Virus record (IMG/VR): IMGVR_UViG_3300025120_000754
Span: 1-20,123 of that record
Source: a virus
DNA length: 20,123 nt
Strand: one strand, 5' to 3'
This document shows positions 14,613 through 20,123 of the stretch, one piece after another. The notes below the pieces were generated by a model, which was not told the origin of the DNA, made no database searches, and saw only the letters and a program-made list of their open reading frames with translations. Every line of letters starts with the position of its first letter. Position 1 is the stretch's first letter. The position numbers were made by a program, and so were the translations under genes.

Positions 14613-15506
14613 TCAATCTTCGTTAGCTAGCTTAGCAAAATAACTTAATGATTCATCTTCATCAGATGTATCAACTTTTGCCTGTGTAGCAGGAACTGGT
14701 GCAGCAGTTGGCTTAGGTTGATCTAAGTCAACTTGTTCAGCCTTGTGTAAATTAGCTCCAGTAGCTGTTAGAACCATTTCTAACTTCTTTTTAAGTTCAT
14801 CATAGTTCTTAAAGTTTTTTGGATCTGTAAATTCAACTAATGAATGCTCACCAGCCCAAATGTTTTCCAATTTCTCATCATCATCTGATAGAGGACTAAT
14901 ATCACTAAAGTCAGACTTATCATAATTACGATAACCTTCAACATTTCTGATCTTTAATTTAAAGTTAGCACCTTTCCAAAAATCAAATGGATTTATTGGA
15001 TCTTCGTCATCAAACTGAGGTTGCATAACATCTTTAATCTTATCAAAAATCTTCTTACCATATTTGTATAAGAATGCTTTTCCTTCATTTTGAGGATTAG
15101 CAGGATCTTTTACAACATAGATATTAGAGATGTAGCTGAGCTTTCTTTTTTGTGCACGAGCTGTATCTTTATCTTTCTCTCTACCAGTATGCCACAGTTC
15201 TGTATTTAACTCAGAAACTGGATCTGGTTTGTTGAGAGTAGTAAGAGAGTTTTCAATATACCACTTACCTGTTGTAGGACTTTGAAAGGCATGATGCCAT
15301 ACACGAGCCCAAGGTAAGTCTTCACCTGTTGGAGGAGGTAAGAATCTAATTACAGCTTGACCATTACCAGCTTTATCTACCTCTGGTTGCCAAAACCGTT
15401 CGTCTTTTTTGTTTCCTTCAGATGGTGTGTTAATCTTTTCGACTTCTTTCATTAAGCCATCAAAATTACCACGATTCTTTTTTAAAGCAGAAAAATCCAT
15501 TGCCAT
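14613..15506 (-). CDS. 32: Single-stranded DNA-binding protein gp32, lacking the zinc cysteines
   Basis: 297 aa (T4: 301). gp32 coats single-stranded DNA in replication, recombination and repair. It has a basic N-terminal cooperativity region (LKKNRGNFDG), the core with GQAVIRFLPPP at 49-59, KWYIENSLTT at 81-90, YISNIYVVKDPANPQNEGKA at 125-144 and FLYKYGKKIFDKI at 145-157, and an acidic partner-binding tail (DTSDEDESL...ANED). T4 gp32 has a His/Cys3 zinc site just after KWYIE; here the equivalent stretch is NSLTTLNKPDPVSELN, and the protein contains no cysteine at all. GGAG eight bases upstream supports the ATG. It is last in its transcription unit and its stop faces the tape-measure stop two bases away. 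Confidence 0.95.
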   Translation of the reverse strand: MAMDFSALKKNRGNFDGLMKEVEKINTPSEGNKKDERFWQPEVDKAGNGQAVIRFLPPPTGEDLPWARVWHHAFQSPTTGKWYIENSLTTLNKPDPVSELNTELWHTGREKDKDTARAQKRKLSYISNIYVVKDPANPQNEGKAFLYKYGKKIFDKIKDVMQPQFDDEDPINPFDFWKGANFKLKIRNVEGYRNYDKSDFSDISPLSDDDEKLENIWAGEHSLVEFTDPKNFKNYDELKKKLEMVLTATGANLHKAEQVDLDQPKPTAAPVPATQAKVDTSDEDESLSYFAKLANED

Positions 15507-15579
15507 ATTTTTTACTCCGTATAAATTGTATTATTGTATGATTGTGTATATTACTGTATTTTACTACTATTTACAACTG
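15507..15579 (-). promoter_or_regulatory. AU-rich leader of gp32
   Basis: The 73 bases before gp32 hold no gene. On the minus strand they are A/U-rich with repeated TACA/ATACA units and end in CGGAGTAAAAAATATG. TACAAT elements could act as weak -10 boxes, but no paired -35 is clear. T4 gp32 represses its own mRNA by coating an unstructured AU-rich leader; this stretch would suit the same control, which is inference. Confidence 0.4.
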
Positions 15580-15798
15580 TTACCTATTAGCACTTGTGTC
15601 AACTGCAATATAAGGCCAAAAGGTAATTCTTTTAGATATCTCATGTTGATTTCTTGCAAACTTAGCAAGCACATTTTGAGTATCTCTTAACTGTCCATTA
15701 AGAACATATAAATTTTCTTGTGCAATGGCTATATTCTTTTCTATCTCTGCCATTCTACCATTAATCTTGTCTAATTCTTCGTCTGAGTATTGACTCAT
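15580..15798 (-). CDS. Small coiled-coil protein between gp59 and gp32
   Basis: 72 aa, not recognised. Residues 5-50 form a charged heptad-like helix (EELDKINGRMAEIEKNIAIA, LYVLNGQLRDTQNVLAKFAR), probably a coiled coil. The tail ITFWPYIAVDTSANR is short and hydrophobic. The ATG lies inside the end of gp59 with a 38-base overlap and an AAGGAAA ribosome site just before it (GGAAAAGTATG), so translation is credible. Its place between two proteins that bind each other on the replication fork (gp59 and gp32) makes a replication accessory role possible but unproven. Confidence 0.72.
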   Translation of the reverse strand: MSQYSDEELDKINGRMAEIEKNIAIAQENLYVLNGQLRDTQNVLAKFARNQHEISKRITFWPYIAVDTSANR

Positions 15799-16369
15799 AC
15801 TTTTCCTTATCTACGTCTAAAAACGGTGTATACTTTTTAATAATCCTTGATACATCAGGCCATATAATATCATTATCTAATGTTTTATCTAAAATAGCCA
15901 CATAATTATTTATATCATTTAGTATTACCATTGTTTCTATTGAAACATCTTTACGTAAATACTTCTTTAAAAGTATGGGATGATTTCTTCCATTATCAAA
16001 TATATCTTCAAACTTTATTTCTCTCTTCTCTACTTCAAACAATAACTTATCAATATCATTTGTAAATGTATAAGTCATTGCTTCAATTCTTCTTCTCCAA
16101 TCATTATAATTACTTTTTGCTTCGGAGTTAAAAACACCACCCCATCTATCTCCTGAAACAAAATTAGCAACTAAGAAATCTACAACTTCTTTTTCATTGA
16201 ATGTATCAGCAATCTTTCTAATACTCAAAAGATCATTCCTTTTAAAGAAAGATTGTTTAGTTGCTCTCACTCTACCTCTTTGTTTAATAACATCATACTT
16301 ATCTGTAGTGAAATGTAATTTCAAGGCTAAGTATGATCTATAAACGTCAAATGCTTCCATACATATCAT
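15761..16369 (-). CDS. 59: Loader of gp41 helicase, gp59
   Basis: 202 aa against 217 in T4. gp59 binds fork DNA and gp32 and loads the gp41 helicase. Family marks: AFDVYRSYLALKLHFTTDKY near the N-terminus (T4-type P-F-D-V-Y/A-Y), KQSFFKRNDL, EKEVVDFLVANFVSGDRWGG at about 59-78, and LLKKYLRKDVSIETMVILND in the C-terminal helical half, ending in a basic ILRRRIRQD. Two starts are possible: the ATG at 16369, overlapping the gp33 stop as ATGA, or the ATG three codons later (MEAFDVY). The overlap favours the first. Located between gp33 and gp32, as in T4 (59-33-32 cluster). Confidence 0.9.
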   Translation of the reverse strand: MICMEAFDVYRSYLALKLHFTTDKYDVIKQRGRVRATKQSFFKRNDLLSIRKIADTFNEKEVVDFLVANFVSGDRWGGVFNSEAKSNYNDWRRRIEAMTYTFTNDIDKLLFEVEKREIKFEDIFDNGRNHPILLKKYLRKDVSIETMVILNDINNYVAILDKTLDNDIIWPDVSRIIKKYTPFLDVDKEKYESILRRRIRQD

Positions 16370-16617
16370 ATCGGTAATTTACCTTTGGGTTTCATTAAAT
16401 TAGATTCTTCAGCTTCAAGTTGTATCTTTTGTTTTAAAGACGGTGTTATTAAATTACCTATGCTTTCAATATCAACTGCATTAGTATTGCAGTAGTCTAT
16501 TATTGCGTCCATATATCCTATTCTATCCTTAGAAACTCTCTCTTCAATAAAAAGTGAAAATTCAGTAGGGGATCTAAACCTCTTTGTTATAACTATACTA
16601 TCATTAAATTCTAACAT
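16366..16617 (-). CDS. 33: Late transcription co-activator gp33
   Basis: 83 aa against 112 in T4. gp33 binds the RNA polymerase beta flap and, with gp55 and the sliding clamp, activates late promoters. The conserved block is IDYCNTNAVDIESIGNLITP (40-59) followed by SLKQKIQLEAEESNLMKPKG, the pattern shared by gp33 of marine T4-likes. The N-terminal 30 residues are variable. The short hydrophobic end KLPI is in the place of the clamp-binding tail. It starts one base after the upstream microprotein stop with no clear ribosome site, so it is probably translated by coupling. The two late octamers near 10421-10452 would be its targets. Confidence 0.85.
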   Translation of the reverse strand: MLEFNDSIVITKRFRSPTEFSLFIEERVSKDRIGYMDAIIDYCNTNAVDIESIGNLITPSLKQKIQLEAEESNLMKPKGKLPI

Positions 16618-16618
16618 A

Positions 16619-16717
16619 TTATACTATACCATATGTACGTAACATAATTAATGATGTGTTAATAGCAACACAAGTAACTGAAAAGGCACTAATAGTTAAA
16701 CAAACTTTCTGATACAT
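16619..16717 (-). CDS. 32-aa membrane microprotein A (paralog of B)
   Basis: ATG, 32 codons, TAA. A strong AGGAG lies eight bases before the ATG. Residues 5-26 are hydrophobic with small and Thr/Ser residues (ISAFSVTCVAINTSLIML), enough for one membrane helix; the end is RTYGIV. Cys6 and Cys16. It fills most of the space between microprotein B (14 bases upstream) and gp33 (1 base downstream), as a real gene in a tight operon would. 14 of 32 residues are identical to B, including LIMLRTYGI. No family recognised. Confidence 0.75.
   Translation of the reverse strand: MYQKVCLTISAFSVTCVAINTSLIMLRTYGIV
16628..16653. repeat. Direct repeat copy 1 (microprotein C-terminus)
   Basis: 26 bases, ACCATATGTACGTAACATAA then TTAATG, matching the copy at 16741-16766 with two mismatches. 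It codes for the shared LIMLRTYG end of microproteins A and B. The repeat period is 113 bases, so a small gene-length duplication is the simplest origin. Confidence 0.9.
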
Positions 16718-16731
16718 ATTATCTCCTAATA

Positions 16732-16830
16732 TTAAAAAATACCATACGTGCGTAACATAATTAATGTAGTGCTAGTTGCTATCGTACTTATTGCAATAGT
16801 ATGAACAATCTGACAAATTTTATCTCTCAT
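16732..16830 (-). CDS. 32-aa membrane microprotein B (paralog of A)
   Basis: ATG, 32 codons, TAA, exactly the length of A. TTAGGTAAGT gives a moderate ribosome site. Residues 5-26 are hydrophobic (ICQIVHTIAISTIATSTTLI), with a charged N-terminus MRDK and the end RTYGIF: positive residues on both sides of one likely helix. It starts two bases after the nuclease stop. Shares Cys6 and LIMLRTYGI with A, but the middle has drifted, so both copies seem kept by selection on the ends and hydrophobicity. No family recognised. Confidence 0.75.
   Translation of the reverse strand: MRDKICQIVHTIAISTIATSTTLIMLRTYGIF
16741..16766. repeat. Direct repeat copy 2 (microprotein C-terminus)
   Basis: ACCATACGTGCGTAACATAA then TTAATG, partner of 16628-16653 with two base differences, one of them synonymous in Thr and one in Arg codons. 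Same orientation, same coding phase. Confidence 0.9.
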
Positions 16831-16832
16831 AC

Positions 16833-17273
16833 TTACCTAATATAATTTTTATTTAAAACATCTTCTAATATAACTACATGCTCTCTATTGTTTAGATGTT
16901 GTTCTTTAATATCATCTTTTGATTGACCATGATAATCTACAGCGTGATGGTTCTTTATCATCATTTCATCAAGCCTTTGATTGTCATATTCAGGTAATAC
17001 AAATACACCTAAGATTCTACCGTACTTTCCAACCCCATCTTTCATAGTTCTTAGTGTTTGTGTAGAATCCAAAGGCATAGTCTCTTGTACAAACTTTTTT
17101 GAAGCAATGCCATATTTTTTTTCTTCTTTGTCACTTGTTCTTGATTCAGGAGCATCTATACCATAAAGACGTACTCTCTCATTTCTCATCCATACACCAA
17201 AGCCAAGGTCAATATCAACATCAACTGTATCACCATCAACTACTTTAACTATTTTACAATTATATTCGTACAT
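16833..17273 (-). CDS. SNase-like (thermonuclease family) nuclease
   Basis: 146 aa, full length for a bare SNase domain. Calcium-dependent phosphodiesterase fold that cleaves DNA or RNA. Residues in order: KVVDGDTVDVDID (Asp13, Asp15), ERVRLYGIDAPES with Arg35, Asp40 and Glu43, and GKYGRILG with Arg86, matching the Arg/Glu/Arg catalytic set and calcium aspartates of staphylococcal nuclease. No signal peptide, so it acts in the host cell, plausibly in host DNA breakdown or nucleotide scavenging (inference). AAAGGA six bases upstream supports the ATG. Follows the exonuclease in the same unit. Confidence 0.92.
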   Translation of the reverse strand: MYEYNCKIVKVVDGDTVDVDIDLGFGVWMRNERVRLYGIDAPESRTSDKEEKKYGIASKKFVQETMPLDSTQTLRTMKDGVGKYGRILGVFVLPEYDNQRLDEMMIKNHHAVDYHGQSKDDIKEQHLNNREHVVILEDVLNKNYIR

Positions 17274-17285
17274 GTTTTTCCTTTG

Positions 17286-17936
17286 CTAACAACCGTAATT
17301 TTCCCGATAGGTTTCTCGTAAATCTATAAATTCATTAATATAATTATCGCGTTTTTCCTCAAATATAACTACACCTTCATGGGCGACTGCCATAATTATT
17401 AACAAATTAGAAACAGGTACTTTTGTTCTTTCCTCAAATGCAACAGCATATGCAGCAGTCTGCATAAAATAATTTTTTATCTGTTCTTTTGTCTTAAACT
17501 TAGAAGACGTTTTGAAATCTATTACTGACAACTTACCTTTATATTCCCCAACACAATCTACTGTACCAGCTATCTCTAAATGATCAGAATATAACTTACT
17601 TTCTAAACCATGTATATTATCTATGCAATCCAACTCTGGCTTGATTGAATGCCACATTTCAAGGTCAAACTCTTTGTTACGGAATTCTTTGTTCGATAAG
17701 TAGTCTTCGCATAGAAGATGCACTCTTGTTCCTTGCTTTGAGGCTTTAGCTGTGATTGCAGCTGCTTTTTCTTTACCAATTCTTTCTCGCCATGCTTGTA
17801 TTGCTTTTTTGGCAAGTTGACCGGTAATCGAAGTGACGGATGGATAGGCTTTACCTGACGGAGTCCTGTATAACCTTGTACCATTATCGTTAAATCGTTT
17901 AATTGGGGGAAATTCATGATGTATATGGTTGAACAC
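17286..17936 (-). CDS. PD-(D/E)XK exonuclease, MGME1/RecB-like
   Basis: 216 aa. Domain order fits the RecB-type nucleases of marine myophages: RLYRTPSGKAYPSVTSITGQ at 21-40, KQGTRVHLLCEDYL with His73 at 67-80, Glu112, GTVDCVGEYKGKLSVIDFKTSSK with Asp127, Asp140 and Lys142, then QTAAYAVAF with Gln159 and Tyr163 (the QxxxY motif). Such enzymes digest single- or double-stranded DNA ends, likely in recombination or host DNA breakdown. The best start is a GTG at 17936-17934 overlapping the upstream stop as TAGTG; the nearby ATG is in another frame. Confidence 0.88.
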   Translation of the reverse strand: MFNHIHHEFPPIKRFNDNGTRLYRTPSGKAYPSVTSITGQLAKKAIQAWRERIGKEKAAAITAKASKQGTRVHLLCEDYLSNKEFRNKEFDLEMWHSIKPELDCIDNIHGLESKLYSDHLEIAGTVDCVGEYKGKLSVIDFKTSSKFKTKEQIKNYFMQTAAYAVAFEERTKVPVSNLLIIMAVAHEGVVIFEEKRDNYINEFIDLRETYRENYGC

Positions 17937-18400
17937 TAAGCAATTAATCCTAATTTATAAACTGTTCTCCCGTTCTCCTTCAAAGCTGTCATTATCTTCT
18001 TATCGTTGTCATCTATATTATATGATACATGAACCCACCCAGAGTCACCAACACCTGGTGTGTAAAATTCTAATATTAATTGACGAAATTCACAATTATC
18101 TTTAATCCATTCAGCTATTTCGCTATTATCTACACCAGCTATCTCTATATCTGCTGCCATTCCCTTGCAATGATCAGAAGTACCTGACCCCCCTATAGCT
18201 TTATTAAGTTCACTACTCCTAAAACCTGAATTAATACTTACAGGTTTACCAAAGTGCTCTCTAACTGGCTGTAACACATATTCACATAATAATCTTAAAT
18301 TATCTATTTCATTATTACTTGGGTCATTATCTATTCCACGACGAAGAGCTGTTTGGCTCTTCGTCATCTCGTTTAGTGAAAAATTATTTGTTAGTTTCAT
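17936..18400 (-). CDS. Peptidase M15 family protein, probable endolysin
   Basis: 154 aa, one M15 domain (M15_3 type). Predicted to cut peptidoglycan peptides. Zinc ligands are read as His77 and Asp84 in TSDHCKGMAADIE and His124 in GWVHVSY; Arg61 in INSGFRSSELN is the conserved substrate-side residue. The N-terminus FSLNEMTKSQTALRRGIDND is the usual opening of phage M15 endolysins. No signal peptide, so release would need a holin, and none is recognised in the window. Overlaps PhoH by one base and the exonuclease start by three (TAGTG junction). Its catalytic layout parallels the M15 end of the tail spike. Confidence 0.9.
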   Translation of the reverse strand: MKLTNNFSLNEMTKSQTALRRGIDNDPSNNEIDNLRLLCEYVLQPVREHFGKPVSINSGFRSSELNKAIGGSGTSDHCKGMAADIEIAGVDNSEIAEWIKDNCEFRQLILEFYTPGVGDSGWVHVSYNIDDNDKKIMTALKENGRTVYKLGLIA

Positions 18401-19164
18401 TAGGTTTCCTCATACATGTCTTCAAATACATTTCTTGCAACTATGTATTCTTTTACTAGTTTAGATCTAACAATATCATCATTACCATATTCAACTACTC
18501 TGGCAGAAGGCATTAGATCAGCTATTAACATAAACTTTTTGAGTCCTGATTTATCAAATCTTTTATATAGGTCTGTTTGTCTAAAATCCCCACAAAATAT
18601 AATTTTAGATCGTTCCCCAACTCTTGTTATAATACTATTAAGTTCCATATCTGTCATATTTTGACATTCATCAACTATAATAATAGAATTATCAATTGTT
18701 ATGCCTCTTATATAAGAAGTTAGCATAAACATAATATTTTTTTGCTCTTGTAATCTTTGGTATGAATCTTTTCTTGTAAATAAACTATCACAAATATCTT
18801 GATATGGTTTTTCATAAATCTCAGCTTTTTCGTGTACATCACCAGGTAAATGACCTATATCTCTTGAAGGCACAGCTGATCTTACAATAATAACATTTTG
18901 AAATCTGTTATCTTTTGAAAGAACTTGTTGGATGGCTTTGTAGAGTGCAATATAAGTTTTACCTGTGCCAGCTACACCATGTAGCAAAATAAAACTTGAC
19001 TGATCATATAGTTTGAAAAACTTCTGTTGATTTATAGTTAATGGAGTTATTTCATAAAGATCTTCTATTTTAACTTTTAATTTATTATCTTTATTTTTAT
19101 CAAGAACTGTTACATTAGATTGTTGTAACTGTAGAGTTGGTTGTAGACATTTTTTACGCGACAT
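18400..19164 (-). CDS. phoH: PhoH-like P-loop ATPase
   Basis: 254 aa. Walker A GVAGTGKT at 63-70, Walker B IIIVDECQN at 161-169, plus the family's VIIVRSAVPSRDIGHLPGD at 91-109 and CGDFRQTDL at 191-199. PhoH is common in marine phages and is named from the E. coli phosphate-starvation gene; the true role in phage is unknown (RNA helicase/nuclease-associated activity is suspected). Residues 1-40 are a variable Lys/Gln-rich leader. TAAGGAG with good spacing precedes the ATG. No pho box is evident in the 44-base upstream gap. Confidence 0.95.
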   Translation of the reverse strand: MSRKKCLQPTLQLQQSNVTVLDKNKDNKLKVKIEDLYEITPLTINQQKFFKLYDQSSFILLHGVAGTGKTYIALYKAIQQVLSKDNRFQNVIIVRSAVPSRDIGHLPGDVHEKAEIYEKPYQDICDSLFTRKDSYQRLQEQKNIMFMLTSYIRGITIDNSIIIVDECQNMTDMELNSIITRVGERSKIIFCGDFRQTDLYKRFDKSGLKKFMLIADLMPSARVVEYGNDDIVRSKLVKEYIVARNVFEDMYEET

Positions 19165-19208
19165 TTATACTCCTTAGAGTTAGATTGAATGATCACTTTA
19201 TTCATAAT

Positions 19209-19505
19209 CTATTTTTTGTGCCCAACTGTTGGTAACGCGTTACGAATACCTGTTTTGGCACGGGATAAGTTTTGTCCAAGAGTACTACCATAACCAGATT
19301 GTTCATGTATCTTGGATAAAACTTCTTTGAATCCATTATCTGTAGTTTTTACACCAAGACGTACTGGATCACCTATAGCAGGTGTATAATCTATTACTTG
19401 TTCTAAGTGTGGATTTTTTTTCTTAAAATGGGTATGATCTTTCATTGGAAATTTATGTTCCGAAAGCTCACCTGTGTTTATATCTTTAAATGTGTAAGTT
19501 GGCAT
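19209..19505 (-). CDS. FmdB-like small protein without zinc cysteines
   Basis: 98 aa. The opening MPTYTFKDINTGE resembles the MPTYEY start of FmdB zinc-ribbon proteins, and the DHTHFKKKNPHLEQVIDYTP and NGFKEVLSKIHEQ segments match small proteins seen beside phoH in marine T4-likes. There are no cysteines, so the ribbon cannot bind zinc in the usual way. The C-terminus is basic (RAKTGIRNALPTVGHKK). No clear ribosome site; an AATAAATA stretch lies just upstream. Function unknown. Confidence 0.75.
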   Translation of the reverse strand: MPTYTFKDINTGELSEHKFPMKDHTHFKKKNPHLEQVIDYTPAIGDPVRLGVKTTDNGFKEVLSKIHEQSGYGSTLGQNLSRAKTGIRNALPTVGHKK

Positions 19506-19518
19506 ACAATTTTATTTA

Positions 19519-19698
19519 TTAAAAAAAACTACGGTTATTGAAGACTTGAAAAGTTATTTTGTTTTTATTTTTAATTAATAACTTTTCCTTAGCCATTTCT
19601 ATATCATCTATATTTGTAAAGATACCAGCAAATTGGGCATTCTTTTCTCTACCACGACTGTCGGTATTTTTATACTCTAGCACAAAAAATTCTCTCAT
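19519..19698 (-). CDS. Small conserved-type hypothetical protein (59 aa)
   Basis: 59 codons from ATG 19698-19696 to TAA at 19521-19519. It begins MREFFVLEYKNTDSRGREKN, then AQFAGIFTNIDDIEMAKEKL and a Lys/Asn-rich end. A GGAG site (GGAGCATAAGT) overlaps the end of the upstream gene, which stops two bases before. Tight spacing, ribosome site and a sensible N-terminal strand/helix pattern argue for a true gene. An 11-bp inverted repeat lies in its second half. Not recognised. Confidence 0.72.
   Translation of the reverse strand: MREFFVLEYKNTDSRGREKNAQFAGIFTNIDDIEMAKEKLLIKNKNKITFQVFNNRSFF
19548..19587. repeat. Perfect 11-bp inverted repeat, AT-rich loop
   Basis: GAAAAGTTATT at 19548-19558 and AATAACTTTTC at 19577-19587, loop 18 bases. 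It sits inside the 59-aa gene and is not directly followed by a T run, so it is not a standard terminator. Confidence 0.6.
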
Positions 19699-19700
19699 AC

Positions 19701-20096
19701 TTATGCTCCATAATACTGAACATTAGCTGTATCATATGAATCAACTCTGTAAGTTTCATGTGAAGGTCTATCCATTGGAAAAGGAAATGTTGCTTGATTA
19801 ACATAAATGTTAGTTTGGTCTTCACTATAAGGATACTCAAAATTCTTATATGATTCCATATTTGGATTTATTTGATTATCATAATTACCGTAAATACTCT
19901 CAGATTCAGAATCAAAATCATCAATCATATCTTCATCATCAACTAGTTGAAGAAAACCTGATTGAGCAAAACCTATACTTACCATAAATGAATTAAGTTC
20001 TTCAACCATTTCAGTTTCATCTTCAGCTGAAAATTCATAAGTAAGTCTGGATTTATTATCGACATTTTCTTGTGTAATTGTATATTTGTAGGGCAT
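19701..20096 (-). CDS. Acidic hypothetical protein (131 aa)
   Basis: Starts at ATG 20096-20094, because GAGGAG at 20108-20103 is spaced six bases from it; a TTG one codon upstream would leave only three. The N-terminus YKYTITQENVDNKSRLTYEF is a beta hairpin, followed by an acidic helix (EDETEMVEELNSFMVSIGF) and LQLVDDEDMIDDFDSESES. The second half is Asn/Tyr/Pro-rich and probably disordered (YGNYDNQINPN, FPFPMDRPSHETYRVDSYD). Not recognised. First complete gene of the visible leftward unit; what lies upstream is outside the window. Confidence 0.78.
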   Translation of the reverse strand: MPYKYTITQENVDNKSRLTYEFSAEDETEMVEELNSFMVSIGFAQSGFLQLVDDEDMIDDFDSESESIYGNYDNQINPNMESYKNFEYPYSEDQTNIYVNQATFPFPMDRPSHETYRVDSYDTANVQYYGA

Positions 20097-20102
20097 CAAT
20101 TT

Positions 20103-20108
20103 CTCCTC
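20103..20108 (-). promoter_or_regulatory. Ribosome binding site deciding the 20096 start
   Basis: GAGGAG on the minus strand, six bases before ATG 20096-20094. It rules out the in-frame TTG at 20099 as the main start. Confidence 0.8.
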
Positions 20109-20123
20109 ATGTTAGCATGATCA

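Noticed and set aside
15907-15914. Exact TATAAATA on the minus strand
   Set aside because: It lies within the gp59 coding sequence (Asp-Ile-Asn-Asn codons) with no gene start nearby downstream that needs it; chance match in AT-rich DNA is likely.
16619-16830. Microprotein pair as the phage holin
   Set aside because: A single 32-aa helix is shorter than usual holins and the genes are apart from the endolysin candidate; nothing in the sequence supports lysis timing.
19513-19520. AATAAATA on the minus strand before the FmdB-like gene
   Set aside because: Only a few bases from the ATG, in a pure A/T run; too weak to call a promoter.
19521-19528. Run of eight T on the minus strand as a rho-independent terminator
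   Set aside because: No GC-containing hairpin directly precedes it, and the nearby inverted repeat is about 20 bases away and AT-rich.

Overview
The window is a stretch of a strictly lytic T4-like myovirus, very AT-rich and gene-dense. The gene set points to a marine host: PhoH, an SNase-like nuclease, an MGME1/RecB-like exonuclease, an M15 peptidase, and a gp6/gp25/gp26 set resembling the cyanophage and Pelagibacter branch of T4-likes. The low GC and absence of photosynthesis genes fit a SAR11 (Pelagibacter) myophage or a phage of an AT-rich picocyanobacterium. The host is an inference; no host sequence is present. I saw no tRNA, IS element, CRISPR array or integrase.

Layout. (1) Positions 1-10409, minus strand: a baseplate operon read right to left. 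It encodes gp48-like tube cap, gp53, gp27-like hub, a gp5-like OB-fold hub protein with a lysozyme-like domain, a gp5-like beta-helix spike with a C-terminal M15 peptidase, a PAAR spike tip, gp25, gp6, and a large structural protein cut by the window edge. Six of its junctions are TAATG stop/start overlaps and one is ATGA. (2) Positions 10410-10452: a 43-nt divergent control region with a T4-late-type octamer on each strand. (3) Positions 10453-14610, plus strand: gp4 head-completion nuclease, an unrecognised structural-type protein, gp54-like tube initiator, gp26-like hub-assembly chaperone, and a tape-measure-like protein. The gp26 gene ends in a perfect T TTT TTT slippery heptamer, and a -1 shift opens a 67-codon extension that runs into the tape-measure start. 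(4) Positions 14613-20099, minus strand: replication, recombination, late transcription and lysis genes. Read from the right these are two small unknowns, a FmdB-like small protein, PhoH, an M15 endolysin candidate, the exonuclease, the SNase, two tandem paralogous 32-aa membrane microproteins, gp33, gp59, a 72-aa coiled-coil protein and gp32.

How it fits together. The two divergent late operons make the tail: hub (gp27/gp5/PAAR), wedge (gp6/gp25/gp53), tube cap and initiator (gp48/gp54), and the tape measure with its chaperone. The right-hand block makes the replisome parts (gp32 with gp59) and the late-transcription co-activator gp33, which would be needed to fire the two late promoters.

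Most notable: the gp26 -1 frameshift fusion, the duplicated microprotein pair (below the usual gene-calling length), the spike that carries a peptidase where T4 gp5 carries a lysozyme, and a cysteine-free gp32 that cannot have the T4 zinc site.
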